Shown here: one piece after another, positions 54,583 through 62,258 of the stretch
Layout of the letters: each line of letters starts with the position of its first letter
Position numbering within the stretch: position 1 is the first letter of the stretch
DNA from: UBA1672 sp964352665
GTDB lineage: Bacteria; Pseudomonadota; Alphaproteobacteria; Micavibrionales; Micavibrionaceae
Assembly: GCA_964352665.1 (NCBI GenBank)
Contig: CAYGSJ010000002.1
Coordinates: 186,001-250,000, forward strand
Reading direction: 5' to 3'
DNA: 64,000 nucleotides
The notes under the pieces: generated by a model
The model's input: the letters and a program-made list of their open reading frames with translations, nothing else
What the model was told of the DNA's origin: nothing
The model's database searches: none
Translations under genes and position numbers: made by a program

Positions 54583-55191
54583 ATGGCGAAAGTAGGTGCA
54601 CAAAGGGCAGCCGTCCTAACAGGGAAATCCAAATCCACGATACAGCGCGCTATGAATAGCGGCAAACTGTCATACGAGCTGGATCAAAATCAACGACGCA
54701 TTATTGATGTCTCCGAGTTAGAGCGTGTTTTTGGCATAAAGCAACAAAATGTAGAAGCATCCCCCAAACAAGATTCTTCCGACATCTCTGACATTGTTGA
54801 AAAGGAGCGCATGAAAATGCAGATCAAGATGCTGGAGCAACAACTGACAGCTGCGATAGAGCGTGTGGAAGATCTTAGGGATCAACGTGATAAATGGGAG
54901 AAGCAAGCCTCCCAGATGATGATCACAAGCCAGTACTCACAGAAACAGGCCGAAGAGCTTAGATCTCAAATCAAAGAGAGAGAAGAAAAAGCAAGACAGC
55001 GACGCTTACAAAATGCACAGATTCAGAATGCGCAATCAAAAAGCAAAGTGCCCGCCAAAAGAATCCCTCCTCCCTCGGGCCAAGAAGCGAGCAAACTTGA
55101 CGAGAAGATGAAAAAGCTCAAAGCGCAAAATGAAAATGCAGTCGACTATTCAAGCTCGGTATTTCGTTTCTGGAAAAAAGCCAGAGGCTAG
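54583..55191 (+). CDS. Small HTH protein with coiled coil, unknown role
   Basis: 202-residue basic protein. Residues about 3-50 form a helix-turn-helix (QRAAVLTGKSKSTIQRAMNS followed by a short wing and ISEL-type DVSELERVFG), a type seen in plasmid and mobile-element DNA-binding proteins. Residues about 70-150 form a continuous Gln/Glu/Arg-rich coiled coil, followed by a Lys-rich tail. It may be a nucleoid, partition or regulatory factor; nothing decides between these. An AAGGAG sits 14 bases before ATG 54583, which is long; a GTG at 54568 is in frame but overlaps that site. Confidence 0.65.
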   Translation: MAKVGAQRAAVLTGKSKSTIQRAMNSGKLSYELDQNQRRIIDVSELERVFGIKQQNVEASPKQDSSDISDIVEKERMKMQIKMLEQQLTAAIERVEDLRDQRDKWEKQASQMMITSQYSQKQAEELRSQIKEREEKARQRRLQNAQIQNAQSKSKVPAKRIPPPSGQEASKLDEKMKKLKAQNENAVDYSSSVFRFWKKARG

Positions 55192-55281
55192 TCTTAAACT
55201 TCTCTTTGCAAACTTAGTCTGGAAAAGTGTTTCGGTTCAATGCTATTATAAATAGACTTTGAATTCAGAAGGGTCTCGTTT

Positions 55282-56106
55282 ATGCGTTTTGCTTATACTT
55301 ACTTTTTGGTTTTATTTAGCCTTACCATTTTGTTCACTACTCATTCCTTGGCTCAGGAAGCGCCTCTTTCTGCGCCCCTTAAAAAAGCAGACCAAGCACA
55401 AGAATCAGATGGCTCTATAGCCACCACAAACGAGCCGAGCGTGACCGAAAAAAGCGTTTTCGAGACCGCAACAGATGCACAAATAGAAGAGGCACAGAGT
55501 TTTTATGATCGTTGCACCAGCAATGCGACCATGAACAGAGAAAAAGACTGTAAATGTGCGTCTGTTGCTTATCTGGAAACGCGCATGAAGCTAGGGGAAG
55601 AAGCAACAGCTGAAGATATTATGGCGCAAAATGTCGATACCTGTTTAACAAACCCTGAAGAATCCGCAGCAGGCAACGCAACCGATCTTTCAGAAGTAAC
55701 AGGTGAGCAAATACAAGAGAGCCAGGCTGTGTATGAACATTGCAAGGCATCAACAAAATTAAGTCGCGAATATGATTGTGAATGTTTTGCTGCTGAATTT
55801 TTAGATAAAAGACTAGAGCTTGGTCCATTACCAAGCTGGGATTATATTTTCTTGAGCCTTAAAAATGATTGTAGAAATATTGTCGCGACAACTGGCTATG
55901 AATATTCCAGATGCATGGCCCGTTTTGGGAATACGCCTCCGGAAGGTGTTGAGCCTATTGACTTTTGTGAATGCTATGCACGGAGATGGGCGGACCTTTT
56001 AGAATCTTTCAAAGGAAATGTTAACAACAGGGTCAAAAGCACCTTCCGCAGCCGTGCCCGCGGCTATTGCGGCAACCCCGAAGTCTATAATAACAAGCCA
56101 AATTAA
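55282..56106 (+). CDS. Secreted protein with three CxC cysteine modules
   Basis: 274-residue protein with a signal peptide (about residues 1-24, ending HSLA-QE), an acidic Ser/Thr/Glu linker, and three cysteine modules. Modules 1 and 2 share exact spacing, Cys-x11-Cys-x-Cys-x28-Cys (DRCTSN...DCKC and EHCKAS...DCEC), and similar sequence (LETRMKLG, LDKRLELG). Module 3 is looser, x17 and x31 (SRCMAR...FCECYARRW...GYCGN). The modules probably arose by internal duplication. I recognise no family; disulfide-stabilised periplasmic or surface modules are likely. Its stop overlaps the stop of the convergent acyl-CoA dehydrogenase gene. Confidence 0.7.
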   Translation: MRFAYTYFLVLFSLTILFTTHSLAQEAPLSAPLKKADQAQESDGSIATTNEPSVTEKSVFETATDAQIEEAQSFYDRCTSNATMNREKDCKCASVAYLETRMKLGEEATAEDIMAQNVDTCLTNPEESAAGNATDLSEVTGEQIQESQAVYEHCKASTKLSREYDCECFAAEFLDKRLELGPLPSWDYIFLSLKNDCRNIVATTGYEYSRCMARFGNTPPEGVEPIDFCECYARRWADLLESFKGNVNNRVKSTFRSRARGYCGNPEVYNNKPN

Positions 56107-57710
56107 GACGTTTTTATATTGCCAAGATGTGCAACGCCATGGGGTACAAGGACATTGGTGAAATACTTGCTATATTTACCGTATAGATCATTTTCTATGC
56201 CCGCAGCTTTTCCAAGGTAATGCGCGCCCAGAGCAATAGAAAATGCCCGCATATAGGAATCAGCCTTGAAACCAATTTCATCGAGCTGTTTTTTACTTCC
56301 CAGATCAATTAGGGTTTTTGTGGCCTCTAATAAGGAATCAGCATACCCGTTACCAATTTGGCCCTTCATTTCTTCTATGAATAGATAAGCAAGCTTGCCT
56401 TCATCTCTTAACACTTTACGAAAAACAAAATCAGCCGATTGTATGCCATTGGTGCCTTCATAAATTGGTAAAATTCGTGCATCTCTGTAATACTGCGCGG
56501 CCCCTGTTTCTTCTACAAACCCCATACCACCATGTATTTGAACCCCTGTCGAAGCAACATCAACGGCCATATCCGTACACCAGCCCTTTACAATTGGCGT
56601 TAAGAAATCAACTCTAGCTCTTGCTTCTTCATCTCCGCCAAAGGCCTTATCAAGTTCTATGGCCGCCCTATATGTTATTAATCGCCCAGCGGAAATTTTT
56701 GCAGACATATCAAGCAGCATGCGCCTGACATCTGGATGATGGTCTATAGAGGTACGCTCTCCTGTGTCAAAAGATTTACCCTGAACACGATCAGCGGCGT
56801 AAGCCTTAGCCGCCTGATAAGCACGCTCGGCAATGGCCACACCTTGAAGACCAACTGAGAGGCGGGCATTGTTCATCATAGTAAACATATATTTCAAGCC
56901 CATATTTTCTTCGCCGATCAAATAGCCCGTAGCACCGTCAAATTCCATTGTGCATGTGGGTGAGGCATGAATGCCGAGCTTATGCTCAAGCCCTATGGGA
57001 TCGACCGCATTTTTAGAGCCATCTTCCATAAATTTTGGAACAATAAATAACGATATGCCTTTTACATCTTCCGGTGCATCCGGGGTTCTGGCCAACACCA
57101 AATGGATAATGTTTTCGGCCATATCATGATCGCCATAGGTGATGAATATTTTCTGACCCGATATTTTATAATGCCCACCCGCCTGCTTTTCTGCTTTTGA
57201 TCGTAATAGGCCCAAATCAGAACCGGCCTGCGGCTCGGTTAAATTCATTGTACCTGTCCACTGTCCCGATATGAGTTTCGGTAAATAATAGGATTTTTGT
57301 TCTTCCGAGCCATGTGAGGAAATAGCCTCGACCGCCCCCTGATTTAGTAATGGGCATAGACCGAAAGACATGTTCGCGCCTTGCCACATTTCCTGAATTG
57401 GGAATCCAAGTGCCCACGGCAAGCCTTGCCCACCAAATTCAGGGTCAAAAGGAACAGCATTCCATCCTCCCTCACAATAGGCTTTATAGGCCTCTATAAA
57501 CCCATCTGCAGTTTTAACAGCACCGTTTTCCAATCTTGCCCCTTGTAAATCTGCTGGCTTGTTCAAAGGGGCCAGAACATCAGAAGCAAGCTTTGCCGCC
57601 TCATTCAAGACCGCTTCACTTGTTTCACGGTCAAGCTCGTCATGGGAAAACCCCAAAACATCAAAAAGGATAAACAGCATTTCCTCTACCGGGGGATTGT
57701 AATCACTCAT
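56103..57710 (-). CDS. Acyl-CoA dehydrogenase, DmdC-like subfamily
   Basis: 535-residue FAD-dependent acyl-CoA dehydrogenase of the longer type related to DmdC (3-methylthiopropionyl-CoA dehydrogenase). The flavin-binding segment is TMNLTEPQAGSDLG, followed by YKISGQKIFITYGDHD, the HGGMGFVEETGAAQYYRDARI region (in parts), and the catalytic Glu in YEGTNGIQ. A C-terminal helical domain follows but is shorter than in the usual roughly 590-residue members. The true substrate, a fatty acyl-CoA or methylthiopropionyl-CoA, cannot be read from sequence. Confidence 0.87.
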   Translation of the reverse strand: MSDYNPPVEEMLFILFDVLGFSHDELDRETSEAVLNEAAKLASDVLAPLNKPADLQGARLENGAVKTADGFIEAYKAYCEGGWNAVPFDPEFGGQGLPWALGFPIQEMWQGANMSFGLCPLLNQGAVEAISSHGSEEQKSYYLPKLISGQWTGTMNLTEPQAGSDLGLLRSKAEKQAGGHYKISGQKIFITYGDHDMAENIIHLVLARTPDAPEDVKGISLFIVPKFMEDGSKNAVDPIGLEHKLGIHASPTCTMEFDGATGYLIGEENMGLKYMFTMMNNARLSVGLQGVAIAERAYQAAKAYAADRVQGKSFDTGERTSIDHHPDVRRMLLDMSAKISAGRLITYRAAIELDKAFGGDEEARARVDFLTPIVKGWCTDMAVDVASTGVQIHGGMGFVEETGAAQYYRDARILPIYEGTNGIQSADFVFRKVLRDEGKLAYLFIEEMKGQIGNGYADSLLEATKTLIDLGSKKQLDEIGFKADSYMRAFSIALGAHYLGKAAGIENDLYGKYSKYFTNVLVPHGVAHLGNIKTS

Positions 57711-57811
57711 TTTTTCCTCTGATTCTTAACGATTTAAGCAATTTTGGCACGACCTTTGCACTTCTCCAAACAGTAACAGAGTAAAACTAACATTTAATGA
57801 AGTAATAAGTC

Positions 57812-58717
57812 ATGAACAACGGTATAAACGCAATCTATAACAATAGCTTAAGTAATTTGATGTCAAACGCACCAAAGCAAGTTGTCAACGCTATCGAAAG
57901 CGCCAGCCAGAAATCAGGGGTCGATTTTACCTATCTGGTGCAGCAGGCTGCGGCGGAAAGCAATTTTGATTCTAAAATAAAATCAAAAACAAGCTCTGCC
58001 ACTGGGCTATACCAGTTTATTGACAGTACATGGATGACGATGGTTGAGCGTTACGGGCAAGATTACGGGCTGGATACATCCGGTAAAACAAAAGGCGAAA
58101 TTCTAGATATGCGTAAGGATCCAAAAGCCGCTTCTTTCATGGCTGCAGCCTTTGCGTCCGAAAACGAAAAGACCCTGAATGAAAATTGGGGCGGTAAAGT
58201 TGGTTCTACCGAATTATATCTCGCGCATTTTCTTGGCGCTGGAGGAGCTTCTTCATTCCTTAAAGCGCGGGACGAGAACCCGCTTCAAACCGCAGCAGAT
58301 GTATTCCCCAGAGCAGCCCGCGCCAATAAAAATGTTTTCTTTGATAAAGACACGGGAAAAGCCAGAACGCTGGAGCAGGTCCATCAGTTTTTCGACAAAA
58401 AATTTCAACCTTCCGATCAAGGCCAAAATGTAGTTATTGCCGACAGTCAGGACAAGCATTCTTATGGCTCTATCTCTAAGGGCTTGTCAAAAAGCGTGGT
58501 AATGCAAAAGTCAAACGCAATGAGGATGGCGGCCTATAGCAAATATGACCATCTCAATGATCTGAGATTCATGGCAACAAATGCGATAACACGCTCTCCT
58601 CTTCAGGCCCCGGAAAAGACTGAGGCACTGCCTTTCTATACGCTCGTAGCGCGGCCTGTTGATCTGATGATCCTTACACAAACCACACCAAGTAAAGTCG
58701 TACGTGACAATACATAG
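57812..58717 (+). CDS. Lytic transglycosylase-like protein (SLT domain)
   Basis: 301-residue protein with an SLT lysozyme-like domain at about residues 20-170. The catalytic Glu is in QQAAAESNFDS, followed by SSATGLYQFIDSTWM and, further on, YLAHFLGAGGASSFL. Such enzymes cleave peptidoglycan to 1,6-anhydro products. The C-terminal half is hydrophilic and unassigned. No signal peptide is evident, which is unusual unless it is exported by another route, such as the flagellar apparatus in SltF-like proteins. No flagellar genes are nearby. Confidence 0.8.
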   Translation: MNNGINAIYNNSLSNLMSNAPKQVVNAIESASQKSGVDFTYLVQQAAAESNFDSKIKSKTSSATGLYQFIDSTWMTMVERYGQDYGLDTSGKTKGEILDMRKDPKAASFMAAAFASENEKTLNENWGGKVGSTELYLAHFLGAGGASSFLKARDENPLQTAADVFPRAARANKNVFFDKDTGKARTLEQVHQFFDKKFQPSDQGQNVVIADSQDKHSYGSISKGLSKSVVMQKSNAMRMAAYSKYDHLNDLRFMATNAITRSPLQAPEKTEALPFYTLVARPVDLMILTQTTPSKVVRDNT

Positions 58718-58739
58718 TCACTGTGCTTAATAGAAATAT

Positions 58740-59489
58740 ATGACGGATGAGAATCTAATATACGTTCTTGGCAAGAGGCTTGCGCTGTATCAGGCACCGG
58801 AGGGGTTTCGCACCTCTATGGATAGCGTGATGCTGGCAGCGGCGTGCCCGGCAAATAAGGACGATAACATTCTGGATCTTGGCTGCGGCGTTGGCAGCGC
58901 TGGATTTTGTGTTTTAACGCGTCTTGGCGATACCCGGCTTACAGGTATAGATATTCAAGATGATCATGTAGCTCTGGCCGTTAAAAATGCACAAACAAAT
59001 GGGATGGAAGAACGGGCGCAGTTTTTACAGGGCAATGTCAAAGATCTTGAGCTTGAAGAGCGATTTGATCATGTCATTTTTAATCCGCCGTATAAAGAAT
59101 CGGGCGCTCATATTTCTTCACCCTCTGTTAGCAAGGCAAAGGCAATCGGGCATACCGAAAACGAGGTCGATTTAAAAACGTGGATTAGCTGTGCGCATCG
59201 GCATATCAGAGGACAAGGAAGCCTGACCATTATTCATGAAGCAAGCCAACTGGATACACTAATACATAGTTTGTTCGGACGCGAAGGCGGAAGACGATTT
59301 GGAAATATCGAAATTATTCCTCTCTATCCAAAAGTTGGAAAAGCGGCCAAGCGCGTTATTGTGCGTGCCTATAAGCATAAGAAGTCAAAATCCATATTAC
59401 ATGCAGGTTTAATACTGCATAATGAAAACGGTAACTATACAAAAGAGGCCGATCACGTGTTGCGCGAGGCGGCCTCTTTATTCTTATAA
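58740..59489 (+). CDS. tRNA1(Val) adenine N6-methyltransferase-like (TrmN6 family)
   Basis: 249-residue SAM-dependent methyltransferase. The SAM site is ILDLGCGVGSAG, the acidic residue that binds SAM is in GIDIQDDH, and the catalytic NPPY motif (FNPPYKE) marks N6-adenine/N-methyl transfer. The N-terminal LYQAPEGFRTSMDSVMLA matches the TrmN6/YfiC family. It starts 22 bases after the transglycosylase gene. Confidence 0.85.
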   Translation: MTDENLIYVLGKRLALYQAPEGFRTSMDSVMLAAACPANKDDNILDLGCGVGSAGFCVLTRLGDTRLTGIDIQDDHVALAVKNAQTNGMEERAQFLQGNVKDLELEERFDHVIFNPPYKESGAHISSPSVSKAKAIGHTENEVDLKTWISCAHRHIRGQGSLTIIHEASQLDTLIHSLFGREGGRRFGNIEIIPLYPKVGKAAKRVIVRAYKHKKSKSILHAGLILHNENGNYTKEADHVLREAASLFL

Positions 59490-59507
59490 CTAAGATACGT
59501 TCAACAA

Positions 59508-59861
59508 TTACGCTGCAGCCGCATCTTCTGTTTTATCTTTAGTTTCTGTTGATGTACCGTTTGTTTTTACAGACTCGATACCATTTTCCATGGCAGCAGC
59601 TGATTCATACATTTCGCTGCGACCTATTTCCTGATGGTTTTTGGCTTTGAGAACAAAGTAGTCCTTACCGTTTGAAGATGTTTTTCTTTCATACTGAGCA
59701 TCTTCAGTACAGTTGCTTTGAACAGAATCAATGCCGTTCTCTGCTGCTGCTCTAGTTGTATACATTTCACTCGTCAGTATAATCTCGTGATTTCCAGCCT
59801 TAAGATTAAAGTAAGTCTGGCCATCTTTGGCAGTTTTCAGTTCATAGTAACCATTAGACAT
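59508..59861 (-). CDS. DUF1508 (YegP-like) duplicated-domain protein
   Basis: 117-residue protein with two copies of the DUF1508 fold: YYELKTAKDGQTYFNLKAGN...EMYTTRAAAENGIDSV in residues about 4-50 and YERKTSSNGKDYFVLKAKN...EMYESAAAMENGIESV in about 56-102, with an acidic Ala-rich tail. The molecular function of the family is not established. ATG 59861 is supported by AAGGAG 6 bases upstream. Confidence 0.85.
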   Translation of the reverse strand: MSNGYYELKTAKDGQTYFNLKAGNHEIILTSEMYTTRAAAENGIDSVQSNCTEDAQYERKTSSNGKDYFVLKAKNHQEIGRSEMYESAAAMENGIESVKTNGTSTETKDKTEDAAAA

Positions 59862-59945
59862 AACTGTCTCCTTCCATGGATTGCGTTTTGAGATATCCAC
59901 ATCATAGGCGCTATGACACGTTATGCAAAGGTAAAAACCGTTTTT

Positions 59946-61439
59946 TTAGTTATGGATTTTTTCTCGCAGAAACTCTTTTACCTTATCTAAATGGATACGG
60001 TCCTGTGCCATGGTATTGCGATCGCGTACGGTGACAGTTTGGTCTTCAATGGTATCGTTATCAATTGTAAAACAATATGGTGTCCCTATTTCGTCTTGAC
60101 GGGCATAGCGCTTACCAATGTTTTGCTTGATATCCAACTCAACAACAAATTCATCTCTCAACTCCAGATAAAGTTTCTGCGCGATTGGCACGTGATCTTC
60201 TTTTGCGGTAAGAGGTAATATCGCAGCCTTCTTGGGAGCCATTGACGGATGGAAATCCAGATAGACCCCTGAAGGTCTGCTCTCGTCAACTGTATATGCC
60301 TGAGATATTAGGGCAAGCACACCACGGGTAAGGCCGGTAGAAGGCTCGATAACATGGGGTAGGAAACGCCTGTTTTCTGCCTGATCAAAATAGTCCAGTT
60401 TCTGGCCGGAAAATTCCTGATGCTGGGTTAGATCAAAACACCCCCTATGGGCGATGCCTTCAAGCTCATCAAAATCGGGGTCAGAGAACGGGAAGCGATA
60501 CTCAACATCGACGGTCCGACTTGAATAGTGGGCCAGATCCTCTTTTGCTACATCAAGGAAATGCAACTCGGCTTTTGGTATACCAACTGACTCCCAGAAT
60601 TTCGTGCGCTGCTCTAACCAGAAATCGAACCACAGTGGCACTTCTTCTTCTTCGCAAAACCATTCAAGCTCCATTTGCTCGAATTCACGGGAACGGAAAA
60701 CAAAATTTCGGGGCGTCACTTCATTGCGAAAGGCCTTACCGATTTGTGCAATCCCGAACGGAATTTTTACGCGGGACGAATCAACAACATTCTTAAAGTT
60801 CAGGAAAATACCCGCACATGTTTCCGGACGAAGGTAAGCCTTGTTTTCATCACCCGCCGTAGCCCCAACATAGGTGTGGAACATCATGTTGAATTGTCGT
60901 GGCTCTGTTAGCGTTCCGGGTGTTTTAACATCTGGCCCAATAATAGTAGCGAATCGTTCTGCCGGAATTTGATCCAGCATTTCTTTTTCAAAATCAGACA
61001 CCACCTTACCTTTGGCAAGTTTTGCTACACGTTTTTCGATGTCTTCATTTTCTGTATCCTTATCAAAAGCAAATGAAGGACCTTCGGCGTCTTTTGGCGC
61101 CAATACAAAAACATGATCCGCGCGATAGCGTTTCTTTGATTCGCGGCAATCGACCATCGGGTCCGAAAAGCCGCCGACATGGCCGGATGCTTCCCAGCAT
61201 TTTGGATTTTGAATAATAGACGAATCAACGCCGACAATATCTACCGGCGCACCATCGGGCCCCAGAGGTGGTGCAATAACCATGTCACGCCACCAGCGAT
61301 CCCGCAGATTGTTTTTCAGTTCAACCCCCAGAGGGCCGTAATCCCAGAATCCGTTTAAACCGCCATATATGTCCGAGGCCGGAAAAATAAACCCCCGCCT
61401 TTTGCACAATGCCACAATATCTTTCATATCTTTTTTCAT
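59946..61439 (-). CDS. glyQS: Glycyl-tRNA synthetase, single-chain (alpha2) type
   Basis: 497-residue class II aminoacyl-tRNA synthetase of the archaeal/eukaryotic/Firmicutes type, not the GlyQ/GlyS alpha2beta2 type. The N-terminal KRRGFIFPASDIYGGLNGFWDYGPLG, motif 2 FRNEVTPRNFVFRSREFEQMELEWF (in parts), and motif 3 in EPSTGLTRGVLALI are clear, followed by an anticodon-binding domain (about 390-490). Catalytic residues look intact. This form is uncommon in Alphaproteobacteria. A roughly 330-base AT-rich leader precedes it. Confidence 0.95.
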   Translation of the reverse strand: MKKDMKDIVALCKRRGFIFPASDIYGGLNGFWDYGPLGVELKNNLRDRWWRDMVIAPPLGPDGAPVDIVGVDSSIIQNPKCWEASGHVGGFSDPMVDCRESKKRYRADHVFVLAPKDAEGPSFAFDKDTENEDIEKRVAKLAKGKVVSDFEKEMLDQIPAERFATIIGPDVKTPGTLTEPRQFNMMFHTYVGATAGDENKAYLRPETCAGIFLNFKNVVDSSRVKIPFGIAQIGKAFRNEVTPRNFVFRSREFEQMELEWFCEEEEVPLWFDFWLEQRTKFWESVGIPKAELHFLDVAKEDLAHYSSRTVDVEYRFPFSDPDFDELEGIAHRGCFDLTQHQEFSGQKLDYFDQAENRRFLPHVIEPSTGLTRGVLALISQAYTVDESRPSGVYLDFHPSMAPKKAAILPLTAKEDHVPIAQKLYLELRDEFVVELDIKQNIGKRYARQDEIGTPYCFTIDNDTIEDQTVTVRDRNTMAQDRIHLDKVKEFLREKIHN

Positions 61440-61771
61440 TTTTTTACTTTTTTCTTACCAGTAATTCCTATTTTTATTTTTCTCCCCAGCCGCATCATGG
61501 CCGCAACCCTCAAAGAAAACAAGACCTTGCATTTATTTCTCCTGAAGAAAGATGAATTTTTTTATTTAACCAAAATCGACATTACAAATACCAATATCGA
61601 GATTATCCTGTATTTTTATAAGTATTTGGTGTTTTTTATTTTAATGTTTACTTTAATCTTCTGTAGTAATAATTAGCTTTTACTTATTTTTACTTAAAAA
61701 TTTTTGTTCAATTTTTCTTGCTTATATTACGTTTTTTTTGTATCATTTATTCAGGAATAAGGAATCTTCGC
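61440..61771. promoter_or_regulatory. AT-rich divergent intergenic region (glyQS / small unknown gene)
   Basis: About 330 bases, strikingly rich in T on the plus strand, between the minus-strand glyQS and the plus-strand gene at 61772. A TATATT at about 61724-61729 could be a -10 for the latter. A 59-codon frame (61497-61676) with a hydrophobic C-terminal half and no ribosome site is present but not convincing. I see no riboswitch or T-box pattern for glyQS. Confidence 0.35.
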
Positions 61772-62062
61772 ATGGATGACAATACAAGTAGTATTAGTAA
61801 AGGTGCAATGATCGGCGACAAGCGCGCCGGACCGGAAAACGAGCGTATTGCTCCCCAAAGATCAAGGGACATAGCAGGACGTAATGCTATAAGCTCTACT
61901 CCTTCGGCTCCGGTTGGACCCCTAACTTCTTCAGGCGATTTTAAAACAAAAGCCGTTCCAAATCCCATGGGAAGAGCAGCACATCTTGGAGGGCTTTTCA
62001 TATTCAACTGGAACGCATTGGGCGGCCAGGGAGTCATAAAAGACCCAGAGCCAGTATTTTAA
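61772..62062 (+). CDS. Small hypothetical protein
   Basis: 96-residue hydrophilic, probably disordered protein rich in Ser, Pro, Gly and Ala, ending with a more hydrophobic segment (HLGGLFIFNWNALGGQG). No family recognised, no signal peptide and no membrane helix. AAGGA lies 8 bases before ATG 61772. The frame continues through its full length without rare features, but a complementary open frame of similar size exists, so coding status is uncertain. It is followed by a hairpin-rich region and a terminator. Confidence 0.5.
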   Translation: MDDNTSSISKGAMIGDKRAGPENERIAPQRSRDIAGRNAISSTPSAPVGPLTSSGDFKTKAVPNPMGRAAHLGGLFIFNWNALGGQGVIKDPEPVF

Positions 62063-62220
62063 AAAGTTTATAAGAAAAGAGGCTAAAAAAAGCCTTTGAG
62101 TTTGGGATTAAAAAAGAGAAGAGGTGTAAAACCTCTCGGGTTGAAAAGCAAGAGCGTAAAGCTCGAATAAAGTAAGAAGGCGCGAATTTGAATTAAGCCT
62201 TTGAGATTGGGGAGATAAAA
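62063..62220 (+). other. Hairpin-rich 3' region, possible structured RNA
   Basis: Short hairpins follow one another: AGGCT/AGCCT (62080-62095), GAGGT-GTAAA-ACCTC (62121-62135), GAGC-GTAAA-GCTC (62152-62164) and AAGGC/GCCTT (62177-62201). Two have the same GTAAA loop. The 11-mer AAGCCTTTGAG occurs at 62090-62100 and 62195-62205, so alternative pairings are possible. It could be a 3' UTR or a small RNA ending at the terminator that follows. Confidence 0.35.
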
Positions 62221-62247
62221 AGACGTTGGGCAGCCAGCGTCTTTTTT
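62221..62247 (+). terminator. Rho-independent terminator between the small gene and degP
   Basis: 9-base-pair stem AGACGTTGG (62221-62229) with CCAGCGTCT (62234-62242), GCAG loop, followed by TTTTTT. AAAA on the left side lets it act in both directions, serving the convergent protease gene too. Confidence 0.88.
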
Positions 62248-62258
62248 CATTTCCCATA

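Noticed and set aside
57812..59489. Prophage remnant around the transglycosylase
   Set aside because: Only one lysozyme-like gene, no phage structural, integrase or attachment-site features nearby.
61497..61676. 59-codon frame with a hydrophobic end in the glyQS upstream region
   Set aside because: No ribosome site, very AT-rich and driven by poly-T codons; likely chance.
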